14,109 nucleotides of DNA, from NCBI GenBank assembly GCA_964487195.1, contig CAZAPV010000025.1:1-14109 (forward strand), written 5' to 3'. Below, one piece after another: positions 1 to 5,852 of the stretch. The position numbers were made by a program, and so were the translations under genes. Position 1 is the first letter of the stretch, and every line of letters starts with the position of its first letter. The notes under the pieces are model-generated. The model worked only from the letters and a program-made list of their open reading frames with translations. It did not search any database and was not told the DNA's origin. Origin of the DNA: CAZAPV01 sp964487195 (lineage in GTDB: Bacteria > Patescibacteriota > Patescibacteriia > SG8-24).

Positions 1-1
1 G

Positions 2-298
2 ATCCCGAAGCTGTCGCATCTGCGCGAATCCGGTTCGATCGAACAGGACGCCGACGTCGTGATGTTCATCTATCGCAAAGCCGCGGATAAAAACTACCGG
101 CTCGACGAGATCCCGCTCGAGGAACGCTACACCGCGGAAATCCACGTCGCCAAGCACCGCAACGGCCCGACGGGGATCGTCAACCTGTTCTTCGACGAAC
201 AGCGCGTCAGCTTCCGCAACCTCGACAAGCGCGCCGCGCCTGCCGCGGTGGCGGCTGCAACCGCAGTGCCGGCGGAACCGGCGCAACCGCAATTCTAA
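2..298 (+). CDS. dnaB: Replicative DNA helicase DnaB, C-terminal fragment (5' end outside window)
   Basis: Partial gene whose reading frame is open from base 2, so the start lies left of the window. The 98 visible residues carry the end of the RecA-like hexameric helicase domain: a LRESGSIEQDADVVMFIYR block, which is the hallmark DnaB/DnaB-paralog motif, and then a KHRNGPTG-xxx-LFF block followed by F-R-N-L. DnaB unwinds DNA 5' to 3' at the replication fork in the cytoplasm. After residue ~78 the protein ends in an Ala/Pro-rich tail of about 20 residues, low in complexity and probably disordered. Stop TAA; ybaB begins 9 bases later with no hairpin between, so cotranscription is likely. Identity is very secure; full length cannot be judged. 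Confidence 0.95.
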   Translation: MPKLSHLRESGSIEQDADVVMFIYRKAADKNYRLDEIPLEERYTAEIHVAKHRNGPTGIVNLFFDEQRVSFRNLDKRAAPAAVAAATAVPAEPAQPQF

Positions 299-307
299 TT
301 TTTTCTT

Positions 308-604
308 ATGTTTGAAAAACTGAAACAATTCAAAGATCTCCGCGACAAGGCGAAACACGTCCAGTCCGCGCTCTCCACCGAAAAAGTCGAGGGGTCGGGC
401 GCGTGGGGAAAAGTGAAGATCGACATGGACGGCAACCAGAACGTGATCGCCGTGACGGTCAGTACGGAGCTGCTCCAGACCGGCGAAAAGTCGAAACTGG
501 AATCCGGGATCAAAGACGCGGTCAACGAAGCGATCAAGAAAGCGCAGCGGAAAATGATGGAAAAAATGAAAGGGATGGGCGGACTCAATCTCCCAGGAAT
601 GTAA
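308..604 (+). CDS. ybaB: YbaB/EbfC family nucleoid-associated protein
   Basis: A 98-residue protein of the usual YbaB/EbfC length. These proteins form dimers that bind DNA and are commonly encoded directly before recR. The sequence shows the family layout: a charged N-terminal helix (FEKLKQFKDLRDKAK), a central beta part with GKVKIDMDGN, then a long C-terminal helix (DAVNEAIKKAQRKMMEKM) and a short Gly/Met/Pro tail. The start at 308 follows dnaB by 9 bases; the preceding bases are a T-rich run with no Shine-Dalgarno site, so translation probably depends on coupling to dnaB or on weak initiation. The TAA stop shares its last A with the recR ATG (1-base overlap), a strong sign of translational coupling with recR. 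Confidence 0.93.
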   Translation: MFEKLKQFKDLRDKAKHVQSALSTEKVEGSGAWGKVKIDMDGNQNVIAVTVSTELLQTGEKSKLESGIKDAVNEAIKKAQRKMMEKMKGMGGLNLPGM

Positions 605-1230
605 TGCCGAAATTTCCAAAGACAATCGAGGAGCTGATCGGCCAGCTCGGCACGCTCCCCGGCGTCGGCCCGAAGACCGCCGAGCGCTACGCGTTCGCGC
701 TGCTCAAACGGGACCGCGCCGAACGCGAACGGCTGGCGGCGGCGATCATGGCGACCGACGCCGCGCTCACCACCTGCTCCACCTGCCGCAACTACACGGA
801 GGCGGATCCGTGCGCAATCTGCGCCGATCCGAAGCGCGACCGCGACGTGATCTGCGTCGTCGCGACCGAACAGGACCTGCTCGCCGTGGAACACACCGGC
901 GAATTCCGCGGGCTGTACCACATCCTCGGCGGCGCGCTGTCGCCCGCGGACGGGATCACCCCGCGCGACCTGACCGTCCGCGAACTGATGGACCGCGTCA
1001 AAACGTCCGTTCCCCGCGAAGTGATCCTCGCGCTCGATCCGACGATCGAAGGCGAATCCACGATGCTGTACCTGTCGCGCATCCTCGCGCCGGCGCGCGC
1101 GCGGCTCACCCGCCTCGCCCGCGGCCTCCCGATCGGGAGCGAGCTCGGCTACGCCGACGAGATCACGCTCTCCGACGCGTTCAAGGGCCGGCGAGAAATC
1201 GCGACGGAATCTTCCGCTCCCCGCGCCTGA
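604..1230 (+). CDS. recR: Recombination mediator protein RecR
   Basis: A 208-residue RecR, close to the usual ~200. RecR works with RecF/RecO to load RecA onto gapped DNA. Domains in order: helix-hairpin-helix with L-P-G-V-G-P-K-T-A (about residues 18-30); a four-Cys zinc finger with C58, C61, C70 and C73; a Toprim domain from about residue 81 (DVICVVATEQDL, then ALDPTIEGE near 144-151); and the C-terminal YADEITLSDAF-GRRE block. A longer in-frame opening extends upstream to 403, but that part lies inside ybaB in another frame. The ATG at 604 gives the canonical RecR N-terminus (PKTIEELI) and overlaps the ybaB stop by one base, with AGGAA just upstream. Last gene of the dnaB-ybaB-recR unit; a terminator follows within a few bases. 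Confidence 0.96.
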   Translation: MPKFPKTIEELIGQLGTLPGVGPKTAERYAFALLKRDRAERERLAAAIMATDAALTTCSTCRNYTEADPCAICADPKRDRDVICVVATEQDLLAVEHTGEFRGLYHILGGALSPADGITPRDLTVRELMDRVKTSVPREVILALDPTIEGESTMLYLSRILAPARARLTRLARGLPIGSELGYADEITLSDAFKGRREIATESSAPRA

Positions 1231-1233
1231 AAC

Positions 1234-1268
1234 AAAATCCCCTGCCATTCGGCGGGGGATTTTTCTTA
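1234..1268. terminator. Bidirectional intrinsic terminator between recR and rplU
   Basis: A hairpin with arms 1234-1246 and 1251-1263 (13 pairs including one G-T wobble, loop ATTC). The arms end in AAAA on one side and TTTT on the other, so either strand yields a GC-rich stem followed by a T run. It sits between the convergent genes recR (stop at 1230) and rplU (stop at 1266-1268) and can end both transcripts. Confidence 0.85.
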
Positions 1269-1586
1269 TGCGGCGATCCGTTCGATTTTCAGTTCGGTGA
1301 ACGGCTGGCGGTGGCCGTTCCTGCGCTTGTAGCGCGTCTTGGCGTGGAACTTCACGACCATCACTTTGTCGGCCTTGGCGGTCGCGCCGACCTTCGCCGC
1401 GACCGACGCGCCTTTGACCGTCGGCGTGCCGACCTTCGCGTTCTTGCCGTCCTCATCGGTCAGAAGAAGGACGTCCAAATTCAGCGTATCGCCTTCCTTG
1501 GCGTCGAGCTTCTCGACGCGGATGGTGTCGCCTTCTTTGACGAGATATTGTTTGCCGCCTGTTTTGATCACTGCGAGCTGCGCCAT
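1266..1586 (-). CDS. rplU: 50S ribosomal protein L21
   Basis: A 106-residue L21, the normal length; it binds 23S rRNA in the large subunit. Diagnostic segments are VIKTGGKQYLVKEGD near the N-terminus and FHAKTRYKRRNGHRQPFTELKI near the C-terminus, the basic rRNA-binding end. The open frame extends upstream to 1673, but those extra 29 codons run back through the promoter and into the DUF192 gene. The ATG at 1584-1586 gives the canonical MAQ-AVIKTGGKQY start. There is no recognisable Shine-Dalgarno site; the predicted transcript start is only about 16 bases upstream. rpmA (L27) and obg, the usual partners, are not next to it: the gene stands alone at the end of the minus-strand cluster, directly before a terminator. 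Confidence 0.95.
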   Translation of the reverse strand: MAQLAVIKTGGKQYLVKEGDTIRVEKLDAKEGDTLNLDVLLLTDEDGKNAKVGTPTVKGASVAAKVGATAKADKVMVVKFHAKTRYKRRNGHRQPFTELKIERIAA

Positions 1587-1608
1587 AGCTGGATGGTAAA
1601 GTACCGAC

Positions 1609-1637
1609 ACTCTACCGACCCCCGTCGGAGTTGTCAA
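1609..1637 (-). promoter_or_regulatory. Sigma-70-type promoter for rplU
   Basis: On the minus strand TTGACA (1632-1637, perfect -35) is followed after exactly 17 bases by TAGAGT (1609-1614, four of six -10 matches). The predicted start of transcription is near 1602, leaving a leader of about 16 bases before the rplU ATG. The -10 box coincides with the last codon region and TAG stop of the upstream DUF192 gene (stop 1612-1614). Confidence 0.7.
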
Positions 1638-2094
1638 GACGGATCGCGACCGGAGTCCCGATCGCGAGGCCATGCGCCGCCGCGAACCCCACCGGCACTT
1701 CGAGTACGCGATCGACTGCCGTGCGCGGGGAATACGTCGGAAGCTGCTCGCCGGGGACGGGCGTCGGCGCGTCGGCGGTGATGTCGGCGATCGCGCCTTC
1801 CTTGATCCAGAGGATGTCGATCGGAAACAGCATATCCTTCATCCAGAACGCGTATATCTTCGGACGCTCGAACACGAACAGCATTCCCTCGTCCGGCGCG
1901 AGGGGGGCGTGGCCGGAGAGCCCGCGCTGGCGGGTCGGTTCCGTGGCGGCGACGGTGACGCGCACGACGACGTTCCCGCCGAGCGTCACCGTACCGGTCG
2001 GCAGCACCGCCTGATGCCACGCGAGCCACGCCGCCGCGCCGAGCATTCCGACGATGACGACCGCGCCGAACGACGCGGGAAAGATCCGTTTCAT
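1612..2094 (-). CDS. DUF192 family protein, membrane-anchored
   Basis: A 160-residue protein with a hydrophobic N-terminal segment (about residues 8-28, a signal anchor or uncleaved signal peptide) and then a DUF192 domain. Recognisable family blocks are T-x-R-Q-R-G-L-S-G near residue 54, EGMLFVF, then FWMKDMLFPIDILWI-x-x-G and the closing V-LEVP-G. DUF192 proteins are small beta-barrel domains without a settled function, usually outside the cytoplasmic membrane, which fits the N-terminal segment. The ATG (2092-2094) overlaps the stop of the upstream WecA-like gene in an ATGA arrangement, so the two are almost certainly translationally coupled. The family call is secure; the biological role is unknown. 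Confidence 0.88.
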   Translation of the reverse strand: MKRIFPASFGAVVIVGMLGAAAWLAWHQAVLPTGTVTLGGNVVVRVTVAATEPTRQRGLSGHAPLAPDEGMLFVFERPKIYAFWMKDMLFPIDILWIKEGAIADITADAPTPVPGEQLPTYSPRTAVDRVLEVPVGFAAAHGLAIGTPVAIRLDNSDGGR

Positions 2095-3179
2095 ACGTTT
2101 TTCGTCGCGCGTTTACGGACCACGACGATCGCGGTCGCGGTCGCGCCGACGAGCACGCTCAGGGTCGCCCCGAGCGCCACCACCTTCTCCCAGCCGGAGA
2201 GGATCAGCGTCGAGGTGCCGAACAGCACGGCGGCGAAATAGTAGAACAGCACCACTTGCCGTTGCGACAAGCCGATGTCGAGCAGCCGGAAATGCAGATG
2301 CGAACGGTCCGCGACCGCGAACGACCGGCGTTCCACGAAGACCCGGCGTACGATGACGAGCGCGGCATCGAACAGCGGGAGTCCGAGCACCAAGAGCGTC
2401 GTCGCGATCTTGCCGCCGGCGATGATCGCGAGCGTACCGAGCAGGAATCCGGCGAGCGTCGAGCCGCCCTCGCCGAGGAAGATCCGCGCGGGATGGAAAT
2501 TGTACAGCAGGAATCCGAGGAACGCGCCGGCGACGACGAGCGCGAGCACAGCGGTGTCCGGCTGCGACACCTCCTTCAGCATCGCCACCATCGCCACGAT
2601 GAACGCGCCGATCGCGGTGAGCCCGGCGACCAGTCCGTCGAGCCCGTCGAGCAGCTTCGTCGTGTACGTCATCCCCATCAGCCACGCGACGGTGAACAGA
2701 TCCGCGAACACGGTGAACCGGTACGGCAACCCCTGCCACCACAGGACGGTGAAGACGTATCGGTCAAGAAAAAACTGCCCGCCGAACGGACTCGTGACGT
2801 AGCGGATCCCGATCCCGCTCGCGACGATCACGAACGACGCGAGCAGCGGCCAGATGATCTGTTTTGCCGGCGGGAGATCGTACCTGTCGTCGAGCGCGCC
2901 GCCGACGACGAGCAACAGGGCCGCGATGCCGAACCCGACGAGGAATTTTTCCTTGATGAACGTTCCCGGCAGCCAGCCGAACGCGACCGCCGCGGCGATC
3001 CCCGCGACGATCGCCACGAACACCGCGACGCCGCCCATGAGCGGCACCGCCCGTCCGTGGATTTTGCGCGCCGCGTCCGGTCTGTCGAGAATACCGAAAC
3101 GGACCGCGAGCAGCCGGATAACCGGCGTCGCCGCCGCCGCGGCCGCGAATGCGAAAACAGTGACAACAAGAAAGCGCAT
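2091..3179 (-). CDS. WecA/TagO/MraY-like polyprenyl-phosphate sugar-1-phosphate transferase
   Basis: A 362-residue polytopic membrane protein of glycosyltransferase family 4, which moves a sugar-1-phosphate from a UDP-sugar to polyprenyl phosphate at the inner membrane face. Visible motifs: PLMGG near 46-50; GALDDRYDLPP with Asp97-Asp98; KLLDGLDGLVAG near 175-186; NFHPARIFLGEGGS near 227-240; and DRSHLHFRLLD near 291-301. About ten hydrophobic segments. It resembles WecA/TagO or generic family-4 enzymes more than true MraY. Odd points: the usual Asn before the DGxDG motif is Lys175, the usual Asp of FxGDxGS is Glu237, and the usual second His of the HLHH motif is Phe297. The frame opens with GTG at 3206, but that lies inside the predicted promoter; I prefer ATG 3177-3179. 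First gene of the unit with DUF192. Confidence 0.85.
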   Translation of the reverse strand: MRFLVVTVFAFAAAAAATPVIRLLAVRFGILDRPDAARKIHGRAVPLMGGVAVFVAIVAGIAAAVAFGWLPGTFIKEKFLVGFGIAALLLVVGGALDDRYDLPPAKQIIWPLLASFVIVASGIGIRYVTSPFGGQFFLDRYVFTVLWWQGLPYRFTVFADLFTVAWLMGMTYTTKLLDGLDGLVAGLTAIGAFIVAMVAMLKEVSQPDTAVLALVVAGAFLGFLLYNFHPARIFLGEGGSTLAGFLLGTLAIIAGGKIATTLLVLGLPLFDAALVIVRRVFVERRSFAVADRSHLHFRLLDIGLSQRQVVLFYYFAAVLFGTSTLILSGWEKVVALGATLSVLVGATATAIVVVRKRATKNV

Positions 3180-3189
3180 AGCTCTGCAT

Positions 3190-3218
3190 ACGGTAACACG
3201 CGACACGGGGCATGTTAA
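3190..3218 (-). promoter_or_regulatory. Candidate promoter for the WecA-like gene
   Basis: On the minus strand TTAACA (3213-3218, five of six -35 matches) is followed after 17 bases by TACCGT (3190-3195, only three of six -10 matches). Transcription would start near 3183, about 4 bases before the ATG, making the message nearly leaderless. It lies back-to-back with the plus-strand promoter at 3232. The weak -10 keeps confidence low. Confidence 0.4.
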
Positions 3219-3231
3219 GGCGCACGCCAGT

Positions 3232-3260
3232 TTGACAAACGCGCCGGTTTCTGATGCAAT
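3232..3260 (+). promoter_or_regulatory. Sigma-70-type promoter for the beta-CASP gene
   Basis: TTGACA (3232-3237, perfect -35) is followed after 17 bases by TGCAAT (3255-3260, four of six -10 matches). Predicted start near 3267, giving a leader of about 39 bases that ends in a GAAGGA Shine-Dalgarno site (3296-3301). The -35 region reads TTGACAAACGC, identical over 11 bases to the promoter at 4798. A short palindrome GTTTGACAAAC (shifted frame of the same bases, 3230-3240 region) overlaps the -35. Confidence 0.65.
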
Positions 3261-3305
3261 GCTCGGTTCTGTTCCTTACAACCCACGCAAAGAAAGAAGG
3301 ATCAA

Positions 3306-4739
3306 ATGGCTTCAAGTATCCGCCTGCATCGGCTCGGCCGACATCATGGCGAGCACGACATCGAAGTGTCGTGCGGCGCCATGGATGTCATGGACGGCAC
3401 AACCGTCACCCACCGGATCGTCATCGACTGCGGCCTCGCCCCGCGGAATACGGACGGAGTAAAATCCTGGACCGGTCCGGATTTTTCCCTGTTCAACGAC
3501 GGCAAGAAGATCGATGCCGCGTTCATCACGCACATCCACGGCGATCACGTCGGGATGCTCCCTGCGCTCGTCCCCTACCTGTCGCCCGAGGCGCGCGTCG
3601 GCATGACCAAAACGTCATGGCTGATGCTCAAATCGGTGCTCGAGGACGGCGTCGCCATCCACGAACGCGCCAACACCGCCGGCCCATTCGGCCGACGGCA
3701 GATGGAGGAGATCATGGAGCGCGTCCGGACGTTCCACAACCCCGGCGAGTACGACATCCTGCCGGGAGTCAAAGCGTTCGTCTGGCCGGCCGGCCACATC
3801 AACGGCGCGTGCTCGTTCACGTTCGACGTGAACGGCTACAAGGTCCACTACGCCGGCGATCGGTGCGAACACGACCAGCCGGGGATCCTCGGCGCCGAGC
3901 CCCTTCCCGCGAAGTGGCGGCCGCAGGCGATCGCCGTCTCGGACTGCACCTACGGCGCCGATCCTGACTCGGACAACCGCGTCTGGAACGGCGAGATGAC
4001 GCGAGGCGTCGAAATCGCGCACGCCGCGATGCGCAAAGGAGCGCCAGTGCTGTTCTGCACGTTCGGCGTTCACCGCGGCGGCGCGGTGGCGGAATCCCTC
4101 TACCAACAGGGCGTCGATCTGGTCGCCGACCTGGTGCTCGACGGCGCGTGCAGGAAGTTCACGAAGATCGTGCAAGATCGGGCGAGCGCCTGGTGCGATC
4201 GTGATCGCCCGCTGAACATCGGCGGCGTCACCATGGTACCGGACGGCAAAGGCGGATCGCGATTCCGCGAAAAAGTCCTGCGGGATCAACGGAATTTCGT
4301 GGTGATCGCGCCGCCGGGCATGGGCGGCCCGGGCGGAATCGTCTCGTACTGGCGACGCGAGATCCTGCCGAATCCGGACGCGGCGATCGTCTTCACCGGC
4401 TACGTCGCGCCGGGCACGGACGGCGAAAAAATCCTCACCGCCGCCCGTTGCCGGCAGCAGAACGGACTCGAAACCGTCTGCGAGACCTTCAATGTTGAAG
4501 GTCCTGATGGCCGCATCGAACAGGAGGATCTGCCGATCCGGTGCAACGTCGCGCAGATCCGTTTGAGCGGGCACAACTCCCGCCGGCAGACGATCAACTG
4601 GTTCGGCGATCACCGCCCCGAAGTCGCCGTGCTCACCCACGGCTCCAAGGCGGCGCTCGCGAGCATCGAATCCGAGCTCGGTGGCCTGGGACGCCTCTCA
4701 AGGGCGGACCGGGAACACTGCGTGGAGATCGCTCTTTAA
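3306..4739 (+). CDS. Beta-CASP metallo-beta-lactamase-fold protein, probable RNA nuclease
   Basis: A 477-residue protein with the layout of bacterial and archaeal CPSF73-like (COG1236-type) nucleases, which use two zinc ions to cut or trim RNA. Metal motif THIHGDHVG gives H76, H78, D80 and H81; GHINGAC gives H164; YAGDR gives D185. The beta-CASP part follows: DCTYG (D213, motif A), a FCTFGVHRGG segment near 250-259, an APPGMGGPGG block near 335-344, FTGYVAPGT, then LSGHNS (H423, motif B) and LTHGS (H445, motif C). All catalytic positions appear present, so it should be active. No extra C-terminal domain as in RNase J, and no KH domain. Start supported by GAAGGA four bases upstream. Stands alone with own promoter and terminator. 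DNA rather than RNA as substrate cannot be excluded. Confidence 0.85.
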   Translation: MASSIRLHRLGRHHGEHDIEVSCGAMDVMDGTTVTHRIVIDCGLAPRNTDGVKSWTGPDFSLFNDGKKIDAAFITHIHGDHVGMLPALVPYLSPEARVGMTKTSWLMLKSVLEDGVAIHERANTAGPFGRRQMEEIMERVRTFHNPGEYDILPGVKAFVWPAGHINGACSFTFDVNGYKVHYAGDRCEHDQPGILGAEPLPAKWRPQAIAVSDCTYGADPDSDNRVWNGEMTRGVEIAHAAMRKGAPVLFCTFGVHRGGAVAESLYQQGVDLVADLVLDGACRKFTKIVQDRASAWCDRDRPLNIGGVTMVPDGKGGSRFREKVLRDQRNFVVIAPPGMGGPGGIVSYWRREILPNPDAAIVFTGYVAPGTDGEKILTAARCRQQNGLETVCETFNVEGPDGRIEQEDLPIRCNVAQIRLSGHNSRRQTINWFGDHRPEVAVLTHGSKAALASIESELGGLGRLSRADREHCVEIAL

Positions 4740-4744
4740 GGCAG

Positions 4745-4770
4745 ACGGCCACCTCTTGGTGGCCGTTTTT
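4745..4770 (+). terminator. Intrinsic terminator of the beta-CASP gene
   Basis: Perfect 9-bp stem (4745-4753 with 4758-4766), loop TCTT, followed directly by a run of T to 4770. It starts five bases after the stop codon of the beta-CASP gene. Confidence 0.93.
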
Positions 4771-4797
4771 AAATGACGGAGACTGTGACAACAAGCC

Positions 4798-4826
4798 TTG
4801 ACAAACGCCTTATTTTGTGCTATCCT
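4798..4826 (+). promoter_or_regulatory. Strong extended -10 promoter for the 183-residue orphan gene
   Basis: TTGACA (4798-4803, perfect -35), 17-base spacer, TATCCT (4821-4826, four of six) with TG one base upstream (4818-4819), an extended -10 element. Predicted start near 4833 and a leader of about 46 bases. The most convincing promoter in the window; it shares TTGACAAACGC with the promoter at 3232. Confidence 0.8.
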
Positions 4827-4878
4827 TTGCACACGAAGTTCTTTTTACCGCCAACCGCCGCAAGGCAAGGAGTTCCAG

Positions 4879-5430
4879 ATGAACTTCCCGCAATTGCCGA
4901 ACAAGGTGATTCTTCAAATCAGGTCGAAGCGAGACTACGGACTCCGCCGTCTCGAACGCGGAGTCAATCGCGATCTCGAGCTCGCCGCACGCCGTGAGGA
5001 ACGGGGCATCACCCCGGGCCACATGGCGATCAGGAACGAGAGCCGCGTCCGTCTTGACATGCTGCTCGTTGATCTGACCATCGCCGGGTTCCGCTACATC
5101 GGCGGCCACAGCTACCGGAAGCCGGAGAGCAACCTGATCACGAACGTACTCGAGTTCATCCGCTTCGAGCAAGAGACTCGACAGGATATCCCGGAGGGAC
5201 TCAACGCCCTCATCTCCGACGGGTTCTTCGATAACACGACGGTGTTCGTGAACCTGACGCCGCAGCGGCGCGTCGACTGCATCAACTGCATCGAGGGCAA
5301 TCCGACCACGAAGCACCTGGGTCGCCGCCTCACCCTCGCGTCGAACGCGACGCATGCGTACGAGGCGTACGACCTCGAGCCGATGCCCGAGACGGCGCGG
5401 ACGCAAAAGGAGGCGGCACAGACCGCGTGA
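4879..5430 (+). CDS. Unrecognised 183-residue protein
   Basis: I do not recognise this family. It is certainly expressed-looking: extended -10 promoter, AAGGAG Shine-Dalgarno site (4867-4872) six bases before the ATG, and a strong terminator 30 bases after the stop. An upstream in-frame start at 4798 lies within the promoter and is rejected. The protein appears soluble: no signal peptide or membrane segment. Residues 1-55 are rich in Arg/Lys/Glu and probably helical; the middle (about 60-125) mixes hydrophobic helices with an RYIGGHSYRKPESN stretch; later comes DNTTVFVNLTPQRRVDCINC with a single CxxC pair; the last ~20 residues are Glu/Thr/Ala/Gln-rich. One CxxC alone is not enough for a zinc site unless dimeric. 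Glu codons are mostly GAG, whereas neighbours mix GAA and GAG, a weak hint of different expression or origin. Confidence 0.85.
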   Translation: MNFPQLPNKVILQIRSKRDYGLRRLERGVNRDLELAARREERGITPGHMAIRNESRVRLDMLLVDLTIAGFRYIGGHSYRKPESNLITNVLEFIRFEQETRQDIPEGLNALISDGFFDNTTVFVNLTPQRRVDCINCIEGNPTTKHLGRRLTLASNATHAYEAYDLEPMPETARTQKEAAQTA

Positions 5431-5459
5431 CCGAAAGGTTGACGGTCTCGCAACAACAA

Positions 5460-5496
5460 ACCGGACGGCGCGCTTGCGCCGTCCGGTATTCTTTTT
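5460..5496. terminator. Intrinsic terminator after the orphan gene, possibly bidirectional
   Basis: A 12-bp perfect stem (5460-5471 with 5476-5487) with loop GCTT, followed on the plus strand by TATTCTTTTT. On the minus strand the stem is followed by TTTGTTGTTG, a weaker T-rich tract, so it could also end the mraZ-rsmH-ftsL message, whose last stop is at 5501. Confidence 0.9.
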
Positions 5497-5500
5497 GAAA

Positions 5501-5848
5501 TCATTTCACCGCCACCACGCCGCCCGCCGCGTCCACGTAATCGACGTTCGCGACCGGGACGAATCCGAGATTGCGCGCCTGTGCCTGGATCGCGTCCATC
5601 GACTGATTCGACACCACCTGCAGATCGAGCTTTTGTCCCCGATCCTGCAGCTCCGAAATTTTCCGCTGCATCGTCCGCACCGTGAACCCTTTGGTTGCGG
5701 ACGCGTTATTCAAAACGAGATAACCGAGGAACAGCGACGCCGTCGCCGCGACGAGCATCACGTTCAGGACGCGAATATCGCGAAAAACGGAAATGGCGCC
5801 CGCGGATGCGGTCGACTTAGCTTGATAGTTGTGGAGATACGCGGACAT
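5501..5848 (-). CDS. ftsL: FtsL-like cell division protein
   Basis: A 115-residue protein in the classical ftsL position, four bases after rsmH. FtsL is a single-pass protein that acts with FtsB/DivIC and FtsQ to activate the septal wall synthase. The sequence shows the right topology: about 27 cytoplasmic residues, one membrane segment (about 28-48), then an outside helix likely to form a coiled coil (about 55-88, K-I-S-E-L-Q-D-R-G-Q-K-L) and a short C-terminal part containing A-R-x-L-G-F, typical of FtsL/DivIC families. Sequence conservation in this family is low, so the call rests on topology and position; a DivIC/FtsB-type member is the alternative. No Shine-Dalgarno site is evident; translation is probably coupled to rsmH. 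Confidence 0.8.
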   Translation of the reverse strand: MSAYLHNYQAKSTASAGAISVFRDIRVLNVMLVAATASLFLGYLVLNNASATKGFTVRTMQRKISELQDRGQKLDLQVVSNQSMDAIQAQARNLGFVPVANVDYVDAAGGVVAVK

Positions 5849-5852
5849 GGGA

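Noticed and set aside
295..1248. Minus-strand frame of 317 codons opposite ybaB and recR
   Set aside because: Arg/Ala/Glu-rich shadow with no recognisable domain; both genes on the plus strand are secure and the frame runs into the terminator hairpin.
3180..3206. GTG start nine codons upstream for the WecA-like gene
   Set aside because: It would place the start inside the proposed -35/-10 interval and adds a non-membrane stretch unlike the family; ATG at 3177-3179 is preferred, though the choice is not certain.
2256..3218. Plus-strand frame of 320 codons, very rich in Arg, Glu, Asp and Gln
   Set aside because: Antisense of the hydrophobic WecA-like gene; hydrophobic codons read backwards give charged residues.
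3615..4640. Minus-strand frame of 341 codons inside the beta-CASP gene
   Set aside because: Shadow with Arg/Asp/Val-rich composition; the opposite strand holds all catalytic motifs of a real gene.
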